A stretch of DNA of 5,606 nucleotides from Burkholderiaceae bacterium. GTDB lineage: Bacteria > Pseudomonadota > Gammaproteobacteria > Burkholderiales > Burkholderiaceae_C. The notes beneath the pieces are model-generated. The model made no database searches. It worked only from the letters and a program-made list of their open reading frames with translations, and was not told the origin of the DNA. Below are positions 5,403 through 5,606 of this stretch, one piece after another. Position 1 is the first letter of the stretch. The number at the start of each line of letters is the position of its first letter. A program made the position numbers and the translations under genes. The DNA is taken from positions 1-5,606 of the forward strand of contig JALRAA010000119.1 of assembly GCA_023262645.1 (NCBI GenBank), read 5' to 3'.

Positions 5403-5606
5403 TCAGTTCAAACCGGCAATGTAATCAGCCAAGGCCTTGATTTCACGGTCATTCAATTTAGCAGCAACCTGACCCATTTGCAGGTTGTTTTTGCGAATCC
5501 CATCTCTGAATTGGGTCAATTGCGAAGCGGTGTAGTCGGCGTGTTGGCCACTCAAGCGCGGGTATTGCGCGGGTATGCCTGCACCGTTGGGGCTGTGGCA
5601 ACCGGC
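5403..5606 (-). CDS. Class I c-type cytochrome, C-terminal fragment (start outside window)
   Basis: Sixty-seven codons are visible, from the window edge to the TGA at 5403-5405. They begin AGCHSPNGAG, in which Cys3 and His4 are the second Cys and the His heme ligand of a CxxCH heme c site; the first Cys should be the next codon, just outside the window. PRLSGQHADYTASQLTQFRDG follows, then NNLQMGQVAAKLND with Met44 (codon 5475-5477) as the probable sixth heme ligand, and a final helix REIKALADYIAGL. The pattern resembles the cytochrome c4/c553 family of periplasmic electron carriers, but the fragment is too short to choose a subfamily or to tell a mono-heme from a di-heme protein. A strong terminator follows it, so it is probably the last gene of a leftward operon. 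In related bacteria I recall cytochrome c maturation genes (resB, ccsB) near here; they are not in the window. Confidence 0.9.
   Translation of the reverse strand, partial: AGCHSPNGAGIPAQYPRLSGQHADYTASQLTQFRDGIRKNNLQMGQVAAKLNDREIKALADYIAGLN

Noticed and set aside
1..5606. Mobile element, CRISPR array, tRNA/rRNA or integration site that might explain the SET/PBP1A join or mark a new system
   Set aside because: No transposase, terminal repeats, direct repeat array, tRNA-like fold or integrase sequence could be seen by reading both strands; the genes are all core metabolism or envelope functions.

Overview
The window reads as a bacterial chromosome segment of a betaproteobacterium, most likely order Burkholderiales (Comamonadaceae-like). 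The evidence is the protein sequences (PBP1A, LysA, MsrQ, MsrP) and the gene order mrcA > < cyaY, lptM-lysA > < msrQ-msrP, cytochrome c, which I recall from that group. The exception is the first ~395 bases. They are AT-rich (132 G+C in bases 1-360, about 37%, against 99 of 180, or 55%, in bases 421-600) and encode part of a eukaryote-type SET-domain protein, of the kind I associate with microalgae and other stramenopiles.

Layout. Bases 3 to about 398 (+) are a SET-domain fragment open at the window edge. It runs in frame, with no stop, into the C-terminal ~480 codons of penicillin-binding protein 1A (about 399-1835, +), whose glycosyltransferase half is missing. cyaY (1867-2196, -) converges on it. 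A 59-bp divergent gap holds the only promoter-like sequence there. It is followed by a short lipoprotein gene, lptM (2256-2426, +), and lysA (2451-3770, +). lysA converges on and overlaps msrQ (3698-4324, -), which lies downstream of msrP (4351-5334, -). A strong intrinsic terminator (5352-5378, -) separates msrP from the 3' end of a c-type cytochrome gene (5403-5606, -) that runs off the window.

Functions. Several genes serve the cell envelope. PBP1A cross-links peptidoglycan, and LysA converts meso-diaminopimelate to lysine, drawing on a peptidoglycan precursor. LptM is an outer-membrane lipoprotein that helps mature the LPS translocon. MsrP and MsrQ repair oxidised methionine in periplasmic proteins using electrons from the quinone pool. 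CyaY is the bacterial frataxin of Fe-S cluster assembly, and the cytochrome fragment is a periplasmic electron carrier.

No convincing new system is visible. The main oddity is the SET/PBP1A join, best explained as a chimeric assembly or clone joining algal and bacterial DNA. The rest is a normal core-genome neighbourhood with some interesting small-scale architecture: a possible leaderless lptM mRNA, overlapping divergent -10 elements, and a 73-bp convergent overlap of lysA and msrQ.
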